From the NCBI GenBank assembly GCA_021904315.1, contig CM038908.1, positions 30,184,001 through 30,248,000 on the forward strand: a stretch of DNA of 64,000 nucleotides, in the 5' to 3' direction. The DNA comes from Sphagnum magellanicum (Eukaryota; Streptophyta; Sphagnopsida; Sphagnales; Sphagnaceae). The translations under genes and the position numbers were made by a program. Positions 1-10,910 of this stretch are shown here, in pieces. Below the pieces are notes generated by a model. That model worked only from the letters and a program-made list of their open reading frames with translations. It was not told where the DNA came from and made no database searches. How positions within the stretch are numbered: position 1 is the first letter of the stretch; each line of letters starts with the position of its first letter.

Positions 1-12
1 TTGGTATTGCAG

Positions 13-1697
13 TGGATTTGCAATTGCATCTCAGGCTTTGGCAGCAATCATGAGAGCAGATGATGGACGTGGTCCTGCAACATCTCTTACACCAGCAATT
101 CTGAAGACACTTGGTCTTTCGTTACCTCAAGATCTGATTGGGTATGCCACTCAAGAGACTAGCTCCTGGAATACTCTGGCATATTGAAAAAGCTCATGCT
201 TAGAATCCTTCTCCACTGTTGAATCTCAGTCCAGGCTCTGGCCAAATTAATTAATCCAGATAGTGCATGAAAAGGGCCCAAGGCTAAATTCCTTGTCAAT
301 AGCAAAAGCCACCCTGAAATCTTGTCCAACATTGGCCAGATCTTGCAGTTATCTCCAGAGCTTGGCTTCAGGAGATTGTTGAAAGCACAGAAGCTAGAAT
401 GCTAATTCTGTTTCCAACCTCCCTCTTTTGTAACAGAGATTCTCTTTGTCTCGTGACATTCTGGTGTAGTAGGATAGACTCAACAACCCAAGTACTTGCA
501 TGTTGTTACAAGGTCAAATCACACAAGGTGCATGTTAGGTCAAACCACGCGATCAGCCCAGTTAAGGGTGATCAACTTGTGATCCAGAGTCTGGGCACCT
601 ATGCTGTAATCTTCCTGTTAGCCTGGATTAGAGTCATCAATGTGTCCACGTCTACTGCCTAACACTAGAAAAGACAATTATTCATTACTGGTTGGAGTAC
701 AGGGTCATTATTTTCTTCTTCCAGCTTAGGGTTAGGGGTTGGGTTTACTATTATTATCTGACCCTACGTTGGACAGGTGGGTTTATGCAGATGCTGCCTG
801 GGCTCGTGTGGCTTCTTTGTTGCCAGTAGTGAAGGCTTGTGCACGGGAGGGTGATACAGTAGCCAGAAAAGTCCTGGATGATGCTGTCTATGAGCTGTCT
901 TGCAGCGTGAAAGCAGTTGTGACTCGGTTGAAGCTGAATGGCAATGGTATAATGCTCCTTCCCCACTCTATCTGTGCCGGAACATATGCTGCAGAGTACT
1001 GAGTGAGAAATGCACTTGTAAAAGAAGCTTAAGGTTGTTTTTAGCTCTTGTTTACTCAGCACTAAGCTCTTTGTCTATATGGGGTGTGTGGTTGTGCAGA
1101 TGGAATGAAGACATTCCCCTTGGTGCTGGCTGGTGGTGTGTTGGAGAATGATGATGGATGGGATCTTTGCAAGCCCCTCATGGAGTGTGTAGCAGAAATG
1201 TTCCCTAGAGTTCAACCAATTCGCCCCACGGTGAATGTTTTTCCTTCTCTCAGATAGCCATTAGAACCACAGCTCAGAGTTGAGCAGGATCTATGCAAAA
1301 AGCTGGGAATTGCAATGTGGCAATAACCTCTTACTGTGTGGGATCAGGATTTTGCTTTGAAGTTCAGGGTTTCTGACTAGTTCTGGGCTTTTGATTTCAT
1401 AGAAGAGGTGGTGTGAAAGGATTGTGAACATGCATGTGACTGTCACTGCTGTTTAAACTGCACTTCAATTTTTTATTTATTTTTGTCTGTTCTTTGGGAT
1501 TGGGTCATCCCTTGATTAGTGCCACTTAGATTGACATAAAAGAATTGAGTATGGAGAAAGTTCTCAGGACTCATGAAGGAAATTGATTTGATATAAGAGA
1601 TGGTGTTGATCATGGATGGCAGGTGGAGCCTGCAATTGGGGCAGCCATGCTTGCTTGGACACAATGCCAAACAAGCGTCACAGAGGAGAATTTCTAG
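13..1697 (+). CDS. NAGK: N-acetylglucosamine kinase, C-terminal exons (partial)
   Basis: The gene runs off the left edge of the window. Four exons are visible: 13-141, 777-946, 1100-1230 and 1623-1697, ending in TAG. All introns are GT-AG and the frame stays open across each junction. The first exon reads GFAIASQALAAIMRADDGRG, the second starts WVYADAAWARVASLLPVV, the third contains FPLVLAGGVLEN and the last has EPAIGAAMLAW. These match the C-terminal half of plant and animal N-acetylglucosamine kinases of the BadF/BadG sugar-kinase/actin-like ATPase fold. In that family the AGGVL and AIGAAMLA stretches belong to the nucleotide-binding half. The enzyme phosphorylates GlcNAc to GlcNAc-6-phosphate in the salvage route to UDP-GlcNAc, in the cytosol. 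The N-terminal ATPase motifs lie outside the window, so activity cannot be judged. Assignment to the family is firm; expression is unknown. Confidence 0.9.
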
Positions 1698-2542
1698 TCA
1701 AAAGCATGATGACTAATCAGATCCTTTTGCAGATTCCTATTAGTTATGTCAAAATCTTAGAAAAATGTTGTCTGCATTCTTTTACCAACACCCAATGCAT
1801 ATATCAATGGTGGTTGTCTGGTCCCAAATAACAAACAGTCTTTTATATATTCATGATGGGATATACACACTGGACTTTTGTGGAGTGCCTTTCCCAAGGC
1901 TCTCATCATCATGCTCCCCACCTCGTAGCCACTTGAAATAGTAGAAAAATGCCTGAAAGTCCGTGGGTTATATCTTGTCTGGGAGTTTGGCAAGGATTTG
2001 CAAGGAATGACAGGATTTAGTCTGTGTTTCACTTTTCTTTCACAAAAGCAAAGGATACATGAATGGTCAATCCATGCTTTTTAAAGGTGTGTTGTCAAAG
2101 CATATACTTGACCACTCCTATTTGTTTAGTGCAGGTAACAATTCAGTCTCTGTTGTCGAGAGCTATCAATAAAGGTCATGACCCTAAACCCTTTCCATGA
2201 CTAAAAGATTAATTTCATGTGATTCTTGTCAAGAAAACTGAGCAGGTGGAAATAATTTGCTCGTGATCAATTCCATGGGTGACATACCACGGAGACTGGC
2301 GACTGATGTGCCTTCTTCATCTGACACATGCGCCTTTGAAGACAACACCCAAGCTGGTCAGGTAAAGGGAGCTGCTGTCTGGAGAACATGTGTGACATAT
2401 TAAAGATCTGGATGTGAGTGACTCTTCTCTAAAAATTTCAAGTCACTGCGCAACACTGTCAGCATCACAGGCGTGCTTATATTACAAGGAGTCCCTCCTA
2501 CCAAACGCAATCAATAAGTTTGAAAGCTTAATTTCTATGATA
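1698..2542. other. No gene seen; 3' flank of the NAGK gene
   Basis: Mixed-composition sequence after the NAGK stop codon. It probably includes that gene's 3' UTR. No family-like coding frame, tRNA or clear repeat was found. Confidence 0.5.
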
Positions 2543-2885
2543 CTAAGGCCCACTTTAGACAAGGGTCCAGGGTCCAATTTCCTAGGAACCAATTTGGACT
2601 GATTTGAAGCAAATTGAATCCTTGAGTTGGACTGTATCGTGGTCCCTAGCCTGTTTCTTGGTTCTCCAAATCAGGAGCTCTCCTTTTAACACTGTTTTTT
2701 TGGTCCAAACCAATTGATTTTCCCTCCAAAACAGGTGCCATGGAGGTTTAGCCTCAATTTGCCACTTTTTGGTCTTGGACCCTCTCGTCTAAAGGCCTGA
2801 GGACCAATTTAAAGCTTTCGACCAATAAGATTGCTTGAATTCATTGGTCCCTGGACCTTGGACCCTTGTCCAAAGTTGCCCTAAG
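2543..2885. mobile_element. MITE-like inverted-repeat element
   Basis: A 343-base stretch is bounded by imperfect inverted repeats. The left end begins CTAAGGCCCACTTTAGACA and the reverse complement of the right end begins CTTAGGGCAACTTTGGACA, 15 of 19 matching. The similarity continues into AAGGGTCCA-type sequence on both sides. The interior is rich in GGTCC and TTGGTCC words and has no coding frame. This is the expected form of a non-autonomous DNA transposon with terminal inverted repeats. The bases beside the ends show no clean target-site duplication, so the superfamily is left open and the exact ends may be off by a few bases. Confidence 0.55.
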
Positions 2886-3139
2886 ACATAATTGAATTAG
2901 AGGATGGAACTCAAAACTGAATTCTATGGACTGGAAGCAAATTTACTAAGAGAATTGCAAGTAACTTGATGAGTTATATTGTCCATGGTTGTGTGGTGAA
3001 ATTGTTCATGATAAATTAAAGTTCTTCACAAACACTGTAAAACCCAGGAGTAGAACCCTGGGTTTCACAAAAAACTGAGGATGACAATTGAAATGCAAGA
3101 TGGTGCTGCCCGAAAAGAAAATAACACAGGAGCAAACTT

Positions 3140-3880
3140 AAATTTCCTCTTCAAGAGGTCCTTAAAGGATTACACAACCCCTCCTTAAGGGGTTAGCTAA
3201 AGATTTCCAGAGTTACAGGATACTTAAGAGTTACTTAGCAGCCTACGTAGCACAAGAGGGGGTTACATATTCTTACCTAGGGGGGGCTATCAAAAGCTTA
3301 CATAAAAAGCTACAAAAGGCTTACCTAGAGAGCTACCAAGGACTACCTAAGGAGACCCCTAGGGGTCTACATAGGTTATGAGATACTTAAGGGCTACTTA
3401 GGGAGCTACCTAAGACATACCTAGAGATTATCTAGGGAGACACCTGAGGGCCTACCTAGGTTATGGTTCTACATAGAACTTACCTAGGGGCTACCTAGGG
3501 AGACACGTAAGGGCCTACATAAGTTATGAGATACCTAAGGACTACATAGGGCTTACTTAGGGGACTATCTAGGTAGACAACTAGGTGCTTGCCTAAGTCA
3601 TGGGCTACCTAATGGCTACTTAGGAGGCAATATAGAACCTGCTTGTGGGATTAGCTGGAGATTTTTTAGGTTAGGGGATATCTAGAGGTGCTTTAAATGA
3701 CTGCCTAGGCTCACTCATAGGGTAAGAGGGGGCTACATGGGGGGACTACCTATGGAGATACCTAGGGGCCTACTTAGGTGATGGGATAGCTAAGGGCTGT
3801 TTAAAGGCTACACCATGGGAGGTAGGTAGGGAGGTAGAGAGGTTCTAACCTAATATACCCCTTACCTAGGTGTTCCCCTA
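3140..3880. repeat. Degenerate CCTAGG-rich tandem array
   Basis: About 740 bases are built from loosely repeated 20-35 base units around the words CTACCTAGGG, TACTTAGG and ACCTAAGG. Phrases such as 'gggctacctaggg' and 'gagacacctaagggcc' recur dozens of times with substitutions. The core CCTAGG is self-complementary, so both strands can form many small hairpins. No coding frame is kept. It reads as an old, diverged satellite-like array rather than a gene. Confidence 0.7.
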
Positions 3881-4138
3881 ATCTATGTGTCCAGAACTTA
3901 GCTAAACCATAGTCTAGTTAAAAAGGATCACATTTGAGAGTTCATCCTTAGTTTTGAGGAGTGATCCTCACTTTGGTGGAAAGGGAGGATAAGTGAGTAT
4001 AGTGAGGACAAAGTCAGGCCCAAAGTAAGGATTACTTTGAGGATAACTTTATTGTATGCTCAGTTTTTACACCTCCACGCCAACAACATGTGAGGATGCA
4101 GAAGAGGTTTTGAACTTGGGGGTGGAGTAACTTATATG

Positions 4139-6134
4139 TCATCCTTTGGCCACGGGAAGTGCTCCTGCCATGACTACAACTGCATGGGCTTGGAGGTAGA
4201 CTCGTCCTACATCCTTGTCTACCCGAATAAGCATTTTACCTCCTCGCTCCGATGCCTGTTGTTACAATAGTCAGTCATTGGATTTGAATTGTACTTGTGA
4301 TCTTCTATTGCTCATGCCACTACTGTATTATTCCAGTATTGGGTTTGCCAGAAAATGCAACTCTGTTGTACCTAGCAAGCAATCGGTGCCCAAATACTAA
4401 ATTCAAAGGTGCATGCACATTGGTGGTGTGGACACTAGGGGAAATAAGTACTCACTTGGAATGCTTTCAATTCATTCTTGCCAAGTTTTGTGGCCCAGTA
4501 TTGACCGATTGTGCAATGAGCACTTCCTGTAGCTGAATCCTGAAGACCCAATACACCCATGATCATTTTGTTATGCATTCAGAATTGATAAATACGTCAT
4601 CATGCCATTTGGAAGCATGAAAAGAAAAGCATGTTAAGAATGGCATAAGGAGAAGAAATCCTGGTTCTTAGAACAAAGACAATACTGTATTGATTTTGAT
4701 CCACACAAATAAAGCTATAAATCATACCTCAGGGATACCCATCTTAGGACAGAAAACACGTGAGATGACATCATGCTCACTATGCTCGGATGCACGTGCA
4801 GTTGCAAAAATAGAACCACGCCCATGAAAGTCAAGCATTTTGTGAAATTGTGGCTTCAAATTTTCCACATCTTCACTCGATGGTAACTCAACCTTTCACA
4901 TTACAACATGCCAACAGACAAATAATGCCCATTAGATGGAGGTTTAGAGAAGGTGTAGAGGAAAAATTAGGAGTTAGGGTTTAGGGGGTTTACAAGGTAA
5001 TCTCCCAAGGCAGTTTCACCAACCCAGTTCAGTGTAGCTCCATCCAAAGCCGCACTAAGAAGAGCACTGTCATTGCAGGGAATAGCAGGTACAAGAGGGA
5101 AGTCAAGCTCCACAACACCCTTGCCATTCAGGCGCTTCTTGTCAAGTACCTTCCAAGTTTTCTGCATTGATGATGGCAACTCGTCCTCACATTCTTTATA
5201 GCCAGAAACTTTTGATGCTATCAAAACTCCAGCTCTTGTGTGGAATCGGACAGTGTTCCCTGTAACGATCCCTGATGTGAATAGGAGATGTGCAGATGCC
5301 AATGTCGCATGCCCACAAAAATCAACCTGCCAAAATATCCACTCATCAATCATTTGGTCTTTTCTCCCATGAAGGCAACATCTTCTCACTCATGCATGTA
5401 CCTAAACCCTATCCTTTGACTCAGAAGTTTTGGCAAGCATTTGGTGGAGGATTTGGTGAAGCATTTGCCAAAGAATTTGGCACCAAGACATTCACATACA
5501 TAGGTATACTGCGAGGAAAAGATTTAGTACAAGTACCTCTGCTTTGGAGGTGAACCAGCGAAGATCATACTGTTCAGACTCTGCATTGGCATGCTGATGG
5601 ACCAAGAAGGCAGTCATGGGTTGATTGAATTCCCGAGCAATCTGTTGCAGCCACTTATCATCTTTCTCATGAGGTAAATAGCAGACTGCAGCAGGATTGC
5701 CACCAGATGCATGATCCGTGAATGCATTTATCTGTGAATCACCCCAGGCAATCCCCATCACACAGAACATCAGCATCGAGAAGGCAACTCTCTTTTTATT
5801 TTATCATATTTCTTCAACATCTATAGCACAAGAAGTACTATCTGACTGCTGGATCATCAAAGTGGTCACAAAGAAATTGTATGTTCTTTGATGCTCTCCA
5901 GTTGATGAAGCTCAAGAACTATAAACCTAATTCTCTCACTGTTGATGATGATGCTCAAGAATTGCAACCCTGAGATATTCTTCTTGCTGTTTGAGAACAC
6001 TCTGATTTTGTCTTTGCAATTTGTCAAGATCAACAACTCTTGGTATGCACCTACATTATCTCTTATCAAATTCGGTTTTGGCAAAAATTCCCTCTGCAAT
6101 TTTTTTTTCTAGAGCTATGACATGACAAAGAATC

Positions 6135-6197
<63 letters not shown>

Positions 6198-6246
6198 AAG
6201 GAAGTAGTACTAGAGCATATGTGATGTCGGTGTCTTCGAAATCCAT
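4139..6246 (-). CDS. PhzF-family isomerase-like protein, catalytic Glu replaced by Met
   Basis: Six exons, reading leftwards: 6246-6211, 5731-5537, 5326-4994, 4892-4728, 4539-4456 and 4255-4139. All junctions are GT-AG and phase 0, giving 309 residues, the usual family length. Family marks include INAFTD and GNPAAV near the N-terminus, RWFTSKAEV, CGHATLAS, GDYLVELPSSED, FCPKMGIPE, SATGSAHC and a final AHAVVVMAGALPVAKG. PhzF proteins are diaminopimelate-epimerase-fold isomerases. The plant members have no established substrate. Two points stand out. Where characterised members have SET or SES with the catalytic Glu (Glu45 of bacterial PhzF), this protein reads EFNQPMTAFL, with Met at that position. 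The first exon is only 12 codons (MDFEDTDITYAL) and was chosen by phase and fit; an in-frame upstream Met exists at 6321. The family call is firm; the first exon is probable only. Confidence 0.85.
6137..6194. repeat. (GA)29 microsatellite in PhzF-like intron 1
   Basis: An uninterrupted GA run of 58 bases, read as CT on the coding strand of the PhzF-like gene. It begins 16 bases inside intron 1, just after the proposed donor site at 6210. Confidence 0.97.
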
Positions 6247-6732
6247 ACTCTTCTTCTGCTCCTTCTCTTCCTTTCTTGTTCCCTCCAAGCTTTCCCCTCC
6301 ACAAAAGAGCGAATTGGTCAAGTTTGATTAGAAAACAACGTCCTCAAACCGCAAAAGCAACCTCGGGAAGGAAGGAAGCAAGCAGCACAATCTACAAAAC
6401 CACAGAGCAAGCTCTGAAATAAGGAAGCGCAACGGATAATCCGCGCGCTTGTCAAAGGTCACAAGACCAAAAGAAAGCCCACAAATAGAGACGCAAACTA
6501 CTAGAGCAGCAAGATTCAAAAGCCCGTGCAGCTTGAGCGTGCGAGTTCCAAGAAGCAACCAAAAGAAAGAAGAAGAAGAAGAAGAAGCTATGAAGGAAAG
6601 GACGTCGTCAAGGACGACTTAACTCATCCGAGGCGTCAGCAAAAACGTCGTCATGTGCAGCACTACTGAGCTTTCTTTCAAATTCTTCTAGATTTGTTGT
6701 GTGGTGGTGCTGGTCCTCGTCCTCGTGCTCCA

Positions 6733-7002
6733 TCATCTGGCATTCTGTTTGACTTCATTTCTCGCTTGAATCTTTGCAATAATAATAATAATACCGTCAT
6801 GCAGCTTGTCGAATGGCGATGGCTGACTTGTTTCAAAGTCTGCGAAAGTCTCCAAGTCGCTATCTTGCGAGAGCTGCTGTTCTTGAGTCTCTCCTTGTAG
6901 TATCGGCTTCTTCGTTTTGGGCGTAGACTCGAGACCACGGCGCAAATCGCTGGCGTACGTACGTCCGCTGCACCGGCGAAGCTTAAGAACGACAAAAGAC
7001 AC
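6733..7002 (-). CDS. Unassigned ORF, possible first exon
   Basis: An open frame of about 89 codons lies upstream of, and on the same strand as, the PhzF-like gene. It is hydrophilic, with a Gln/Ser/Asp-rich middle (GETQEQQLSQDSDLETFADF). A GT donor follows the HD codons near 6795, just before an ATT run, so it could be a leading exon of something else. I do not recognise it. The phase at that donor does not fit the PhzF exon at 5731, so it is not proposed as part of that gene. It could equally be promoter or leader DNA. Confidence 0.2.
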   Translation of the reverse strand: MSFVVLKLRRCSGRTYASDLRRGLESTPKTKKPILQGETQEQQLSQDSDLETFADFETSQPSPFDKLHDGIIIIIAKIQARNEVKQNAR

Positions 7003-7587
7003 AACACTTTTAATTAAATTCTTAAGTGAAAATTCTTCAACTTCAATATTAACTTCTTAATCCATTTCAACAATAAATTTTTTATGTTTTAAAATTTCAT
7101 TTCGATCAAAACAACATTGCAGATGATACAACAAGCTGTAGAACAACTAGAAATGGCCAAAGTTAACACAAAGAATTTGCATTCAATTGTTCAAGAAAGA
7201 ATTTTGCTTCAGAATACTTACTGTTCAAGAAATTTTCTTCAGCTCAAGAATATTTTTGCAACAATAATTTTGTGCACTTTGATGTCTGTTGCCAGTGAAG
7301 CTCAAGTGGCAATTGTGCACAAGAATAGATTTATTGCTGCTGTACTGAGATTGGTTTTGGTGAAGCTCGACAGGAAGCTGCTATCTCCATGCGTGTGTGT
7401 TTCTGTCCTGGGTGCAATTCTATGAAATGCAGTTGGCAAAGAAGCTGCTCCTACAACAATGGTAAAGAATCTCTTTGTGTTTTTTCATGCCACACATCTT
7501 CTTCTTCCTGTTGTCTAGCACATCCATCTTTTGTGCTCCCTTGCATACTCACTTGCTGTGATCTCACACTCTCTAGTGGCCACATCA
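7003..7587. other. No gene seen
   Basis: AT-rich sequence between the PhzF-like upstream region and the PPR relic. The short frames here have no recognisable motif. Confidence 0.5.
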
Positions 7588-9590
7588 GCAAATAGTCCAT
7601 GCAAGAACAAACACCATCCTCAAAGTATGAAAGCAATTTGCATCCCTCATCATGATTGCTCCCCTGATTATTTTTGAAATGAACTTTGTGGAAGTGCAGC
7701 AATCTTCGCAGACCTGCAGATTCTTTCTTATTCAGAGAGAAGTACTTGGAGCTGTGTTGATCAGCCTTATGCAATTGCCAGTTTCTCACTATGGTGACAC
7801 AAATGGAACACCTTTTCTACTTCATCCACATCAAGCAGAACGAATTTCATATGAGGCATGTACCCTGAATCACATATGAGCACTGACAATCTCTGCAGTT
7901 CTGCATGGATTTCACCCATCTGAGGGTGATCTTGATCATCAACAATAAACTTATGCACCTCATTATTTACTTCAATCCAGGTACAACCCTGCTGTTTCTT
8001 CACACCTCTTGCCTTCCTCTGTTGTTCTCAGTCATGGTTGTTGCCAGCAGCAGCATAGATGTTTGAAAACAGCATACCCAACAATATTTTCAGGCTCTAA
8101 TTCAAGAATTTATTTCGCAACACGTTCTACCATCTCCACATTACCATGAATTCTGCAAGCACCGAGTAATGATATCCACAGAGCCACATGTGGTTCCCAG
8201 GGCATGGCCATGATCATATTGTCTACCTCCTGTAGATGGCCAGCACAGCCAAGAAGGTCAACCATGCAGACATAATGTTCCAATTTTGTTGAAATCATAT
8301 ATTCTGTGATCATTGAAATGTAACAGTGCATGCGTTCATCAACCAAAGTTGCATGGCTAGAAGCTGATAGAAGACAAACGAAAGTGATATCGTTTGGCTG
8401 TACACCTTCTTCGCACATCCATTCAAAATGTTTGAGAGCTTCCTTACCAAGCCCATGCATGGCCCATCCTCCAAGTATGGTAGTCCAAGTGACCATGTCT
8501 TGAGATGGCATCTTGTTGAACACTCCCCAAGCATGCTCAAGGCTCGCACATTTTGCATACATGTCAACCAAGTTAGTCCCCACAAAGACATCAGGCTCAC
8601 AACCACTTTCGATGTGAACACACACATGCCCTCTCCGATTGCAACCACGCTGGCACATGCATTCACATTGCCACAAATGTAATTGCATCTAGTCACACAC
8701 CTTCCTGTTGCATTTGTCAAAATAGTTCTAGTGCCTTTTGCCCTTACCCACATTTCATGTGTCCCACTATCATGGCAGTCCAAATGACCATGTTTCAAGA
8801 TGGCATCTTGTTGAACATGCTCCAGCATCTTCAATGCTTCCACACTTTGTATACATGTCAACCAAGCTACTCCCCACAAAGACATCAATTGCACAACTGC
8901 TTTGAACAATCCAGTCATGAACATTCCTGCCCTCTTGAAGGGCAACTACACTAACACACACATTCAGCACTGCCACAAAGGTAAAAGAGGTTGGGCACAC
9001 ACCTTCCTATTGCATTTGTCAAAATAGTCCCAGTGCTTCCTACCCTTGCCCACATTTCATATATCCCAATATCATGGCGGTCCAGATGACCACATCTCAA
9101 GATTGCATCTCATTGTATACTCTCTAAGGAAGCTCAAGGCTCCCACATTTTGTGTACATCTCAACCAAGTTATTCCCCACAAAGATATCAAAATTGCAAC
9201 CAGATTGAATGAGTTGATCACATGAACAAGCTTGACGTCTTCAAGTGCTCCTAAATTAGCACATGCATCCAACACTTCCACAAAGGTAACAGAGGTTGGA
9301 TGCACACCCTCCTGTTGCATTTGTCTAAATAGTTCTTGTGCCTTATTCTCTTGCCCAAATTTCGTGTGTCCCAATATCATGGCATTCCAAATGACCACAT
9401 CTCGAGATGGCATCTCATTGAAAATTCTCCAAGCATCCTCAAGGCTCCCACATATTGCATACATGTCAACCAAACTACTCCCCACAAACATGTTAGCATT
9501 GCAACCAGAATGAATTGTTTGTGAACAAGTCTGCCATCTTCAAGTGCTCCTAAACCAGCACATGCATTAATCACCTAAACAAAAGTGAAG
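7588..9590 (-). pseudogene. Broken PPR-DYW protein gene
   Basis: Reading leftwards there are several PLS-type pentatricopeptide repeats, with phrases such as VGSSLVDMYAICGSLEDAWR, MPSRDVVIWNAMI, LFRQMQQEGVHP and GTNLVDMYAKCASLEHAW. They are followed by an E domain (MPWEPHVALWISLLGACRI), an E+ part (GCTWIEVNNEVHKFIVDD) and a DYW domain (HHSEKLAIA, VCEDC, CSCMDYL). Intact relatives guide C-to-U editing in organelle RNA. This copy is broken many times. The repeats jump between reading frames, for example at SIEDAG near 8840. There is a stop after RVAK near 8105, a frameshift after EKLAIA, a stop inside the DYW domain, another shift before DGVCSC, and the final Trp of DYW is lost. The HxE and CxxC zinc ligands are still recognisable. 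With this many lesions it is very unlikely to make a full protein. The upstream end may be incomplete. Confidence 0.9.
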
Positions 9591-10449
9591 TTGTCGCCTG
9601 CTTAGGTCGTCCTTCCTACACATATTTTGCAAGCTTCTTATTCCATGAAAAAAATGGACAATTGCACTGCACCTGGTGCCATTACAGCCACCTCTACTAC
9701 CACCCATGGTGGGTTTCGTTGGTCCTCAAGCCAAAGTGCTTCTTGTGTCTTCTTATGTTTGAAATCTGGGTACTTTTCATTTGTCAACAATCACTAGAAA
9801 TCCCAATCAAGCTTATTAGCCATGATGTATTCTCCACATGTATTCCAAACACAAATGCAGGTATCATAAAAAGAGAGAAAGCCACACTGACCAAGTCTTG
9901 TTAGCATACTGCAGCATTTACTTCAATTCTCCAACCTACTACTATTACTATCCAACCCATTGCAAAGGATCTAAAAAGCATTTCTAAGAGAGTTCAGACC
10001 ATGGCAAAATATATAGCAACCAACAGAGACAAAACAACAAGATTGACACTAACAAGAAGAGCTATGGCAGCTCTGCTAACATGTTAACAACTCTGACAGG
10101 ATCCATGTTCAGTTCACCTTCTCTCTATGATCCCACCATTGCGAAGGATCCAAAAAAAACTCCCATTACAGTTTCTCTCTTGGACCAGCTCCAAGGATTG
10201 CAGCAAAAACAACTCCCTATGAAATCATGATGTACTTTTGATCACATACAAGCCAACCACAATGATGAGGTATTAGTATGTTGCATAGATGATTGTGGAG
10301 ATGTTATTTCGCAAAGGGCTAGTGTCGTTGGATGATTGTGCACAATCTTTCCATTTTGACTGGGAAAGTATCAATATATAATTAGGTCAATATATATTTT
10401 TTGGCAAACAAAACACAGCAAACAAATAGAGAGGAACAATACAAGAAAG
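9591..10449. other. No gene identified
   Basis: Intergenic sequence to the right of the PPR relic. On the minus strand at 9994-10073 a short frame encodes a strongly hydrophobic 23-residue stretch before a stop. I could not connect it to an exon with consistent splice phases. Confidence 0.4.
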
Positions 10450-10728
10450 CTATTTACAATTGCCTTCATCTTTGAATGCTGCCGCTGTTGCTTTTATCCG
10501 GTGTAATCTAGGAACAAATGTGGTATAATACTGCAAAAGTTGTTGATGGGTAAAGTGTAATTGTGGGTGCACACAAACATGTCGTCGTAGCAGTAAGCTC
10601 CTCTTCCCTCTTCTCCGTCTTGTGGTGGTGGAGCTGCTGCTACTGTTTTTGTGGTCTACAAAAGAGTTAGATCTTGCACATGGAAATTGCACTTGCTGCT
10701 GTACTGATGATGAAGACGACATTACCAC
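10450..10728 (-). CDS. Hypothetical Ser/Arg-rich ORF, possible transit-peptide exon
   Basis: A 92-codon frame on the minus strand begins MVMSSSSSVQQQ, continues with SSSSSTTTRRRRGKR and ends AAAFKDEGNCK before a stop. The Ser/Arg richness and lack of acidic residues in the first 80 positions resemble a plastid or mitochondrial transit peptide. A GT donor lies at the NC codons, so this could be the first exon of a gene continuing leftwards. No downstream exon was recognised. A CT/GA run at about 10750-10775 would be in its 5' leader. It may also be chance. Confidence 0.3.
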   Translation of the reverse strand: MVMSSSSSVQQQVQFPCARSNSFVDHKNSSSSSTTTRRRRGKRSLLLRRHVCVHPQLHFTHQQLLQYYTTFVPRLHRIKATAAAFKDEGNCK

Positions 10729-10804
10729 TTCGCAAAAAGAAACCTTGGCAATTGCTCTCTCTCTCTCTCTCTCTCAGTCCAAGAGCCTGCATTCGAAAAA
10801 GACT

Positions 10805-10910
10805 GACCCAAATGCAAAAGTCTCTCCCAAGCGTCCATCCGAAGGCGACCCAAATGCAAAATTTTCTCTAAAGCATCGATCCGAAGGAGACCCAAACACA
10901 ATCTCTCTCC
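10805..10910. repeat. 42-base minisatellite, about 2.5 copies
   Basis: Two adjacent 42-base copies (10805-10846 and 10847-10888) start GACCCAAATGCAAAA and end ATCCGAAGG. A truncated third begins GACCCAAACACAA at 10889. The period is a multiple of three, so the frame read through it on the plus strand stays open and repeats DPNAK and SEGDP. It lies between the possible transit-peptide exon and the DeSI relic. Confidence 0.9.

Noticed and set aside
9994..10073. Hydrophobic 23-residue stretch on the minus strand
   Set aside because: It looks like a membrane helix, but the upstream stop and acceptor phases do not allow it to be joined to the exon at 10450-10728.
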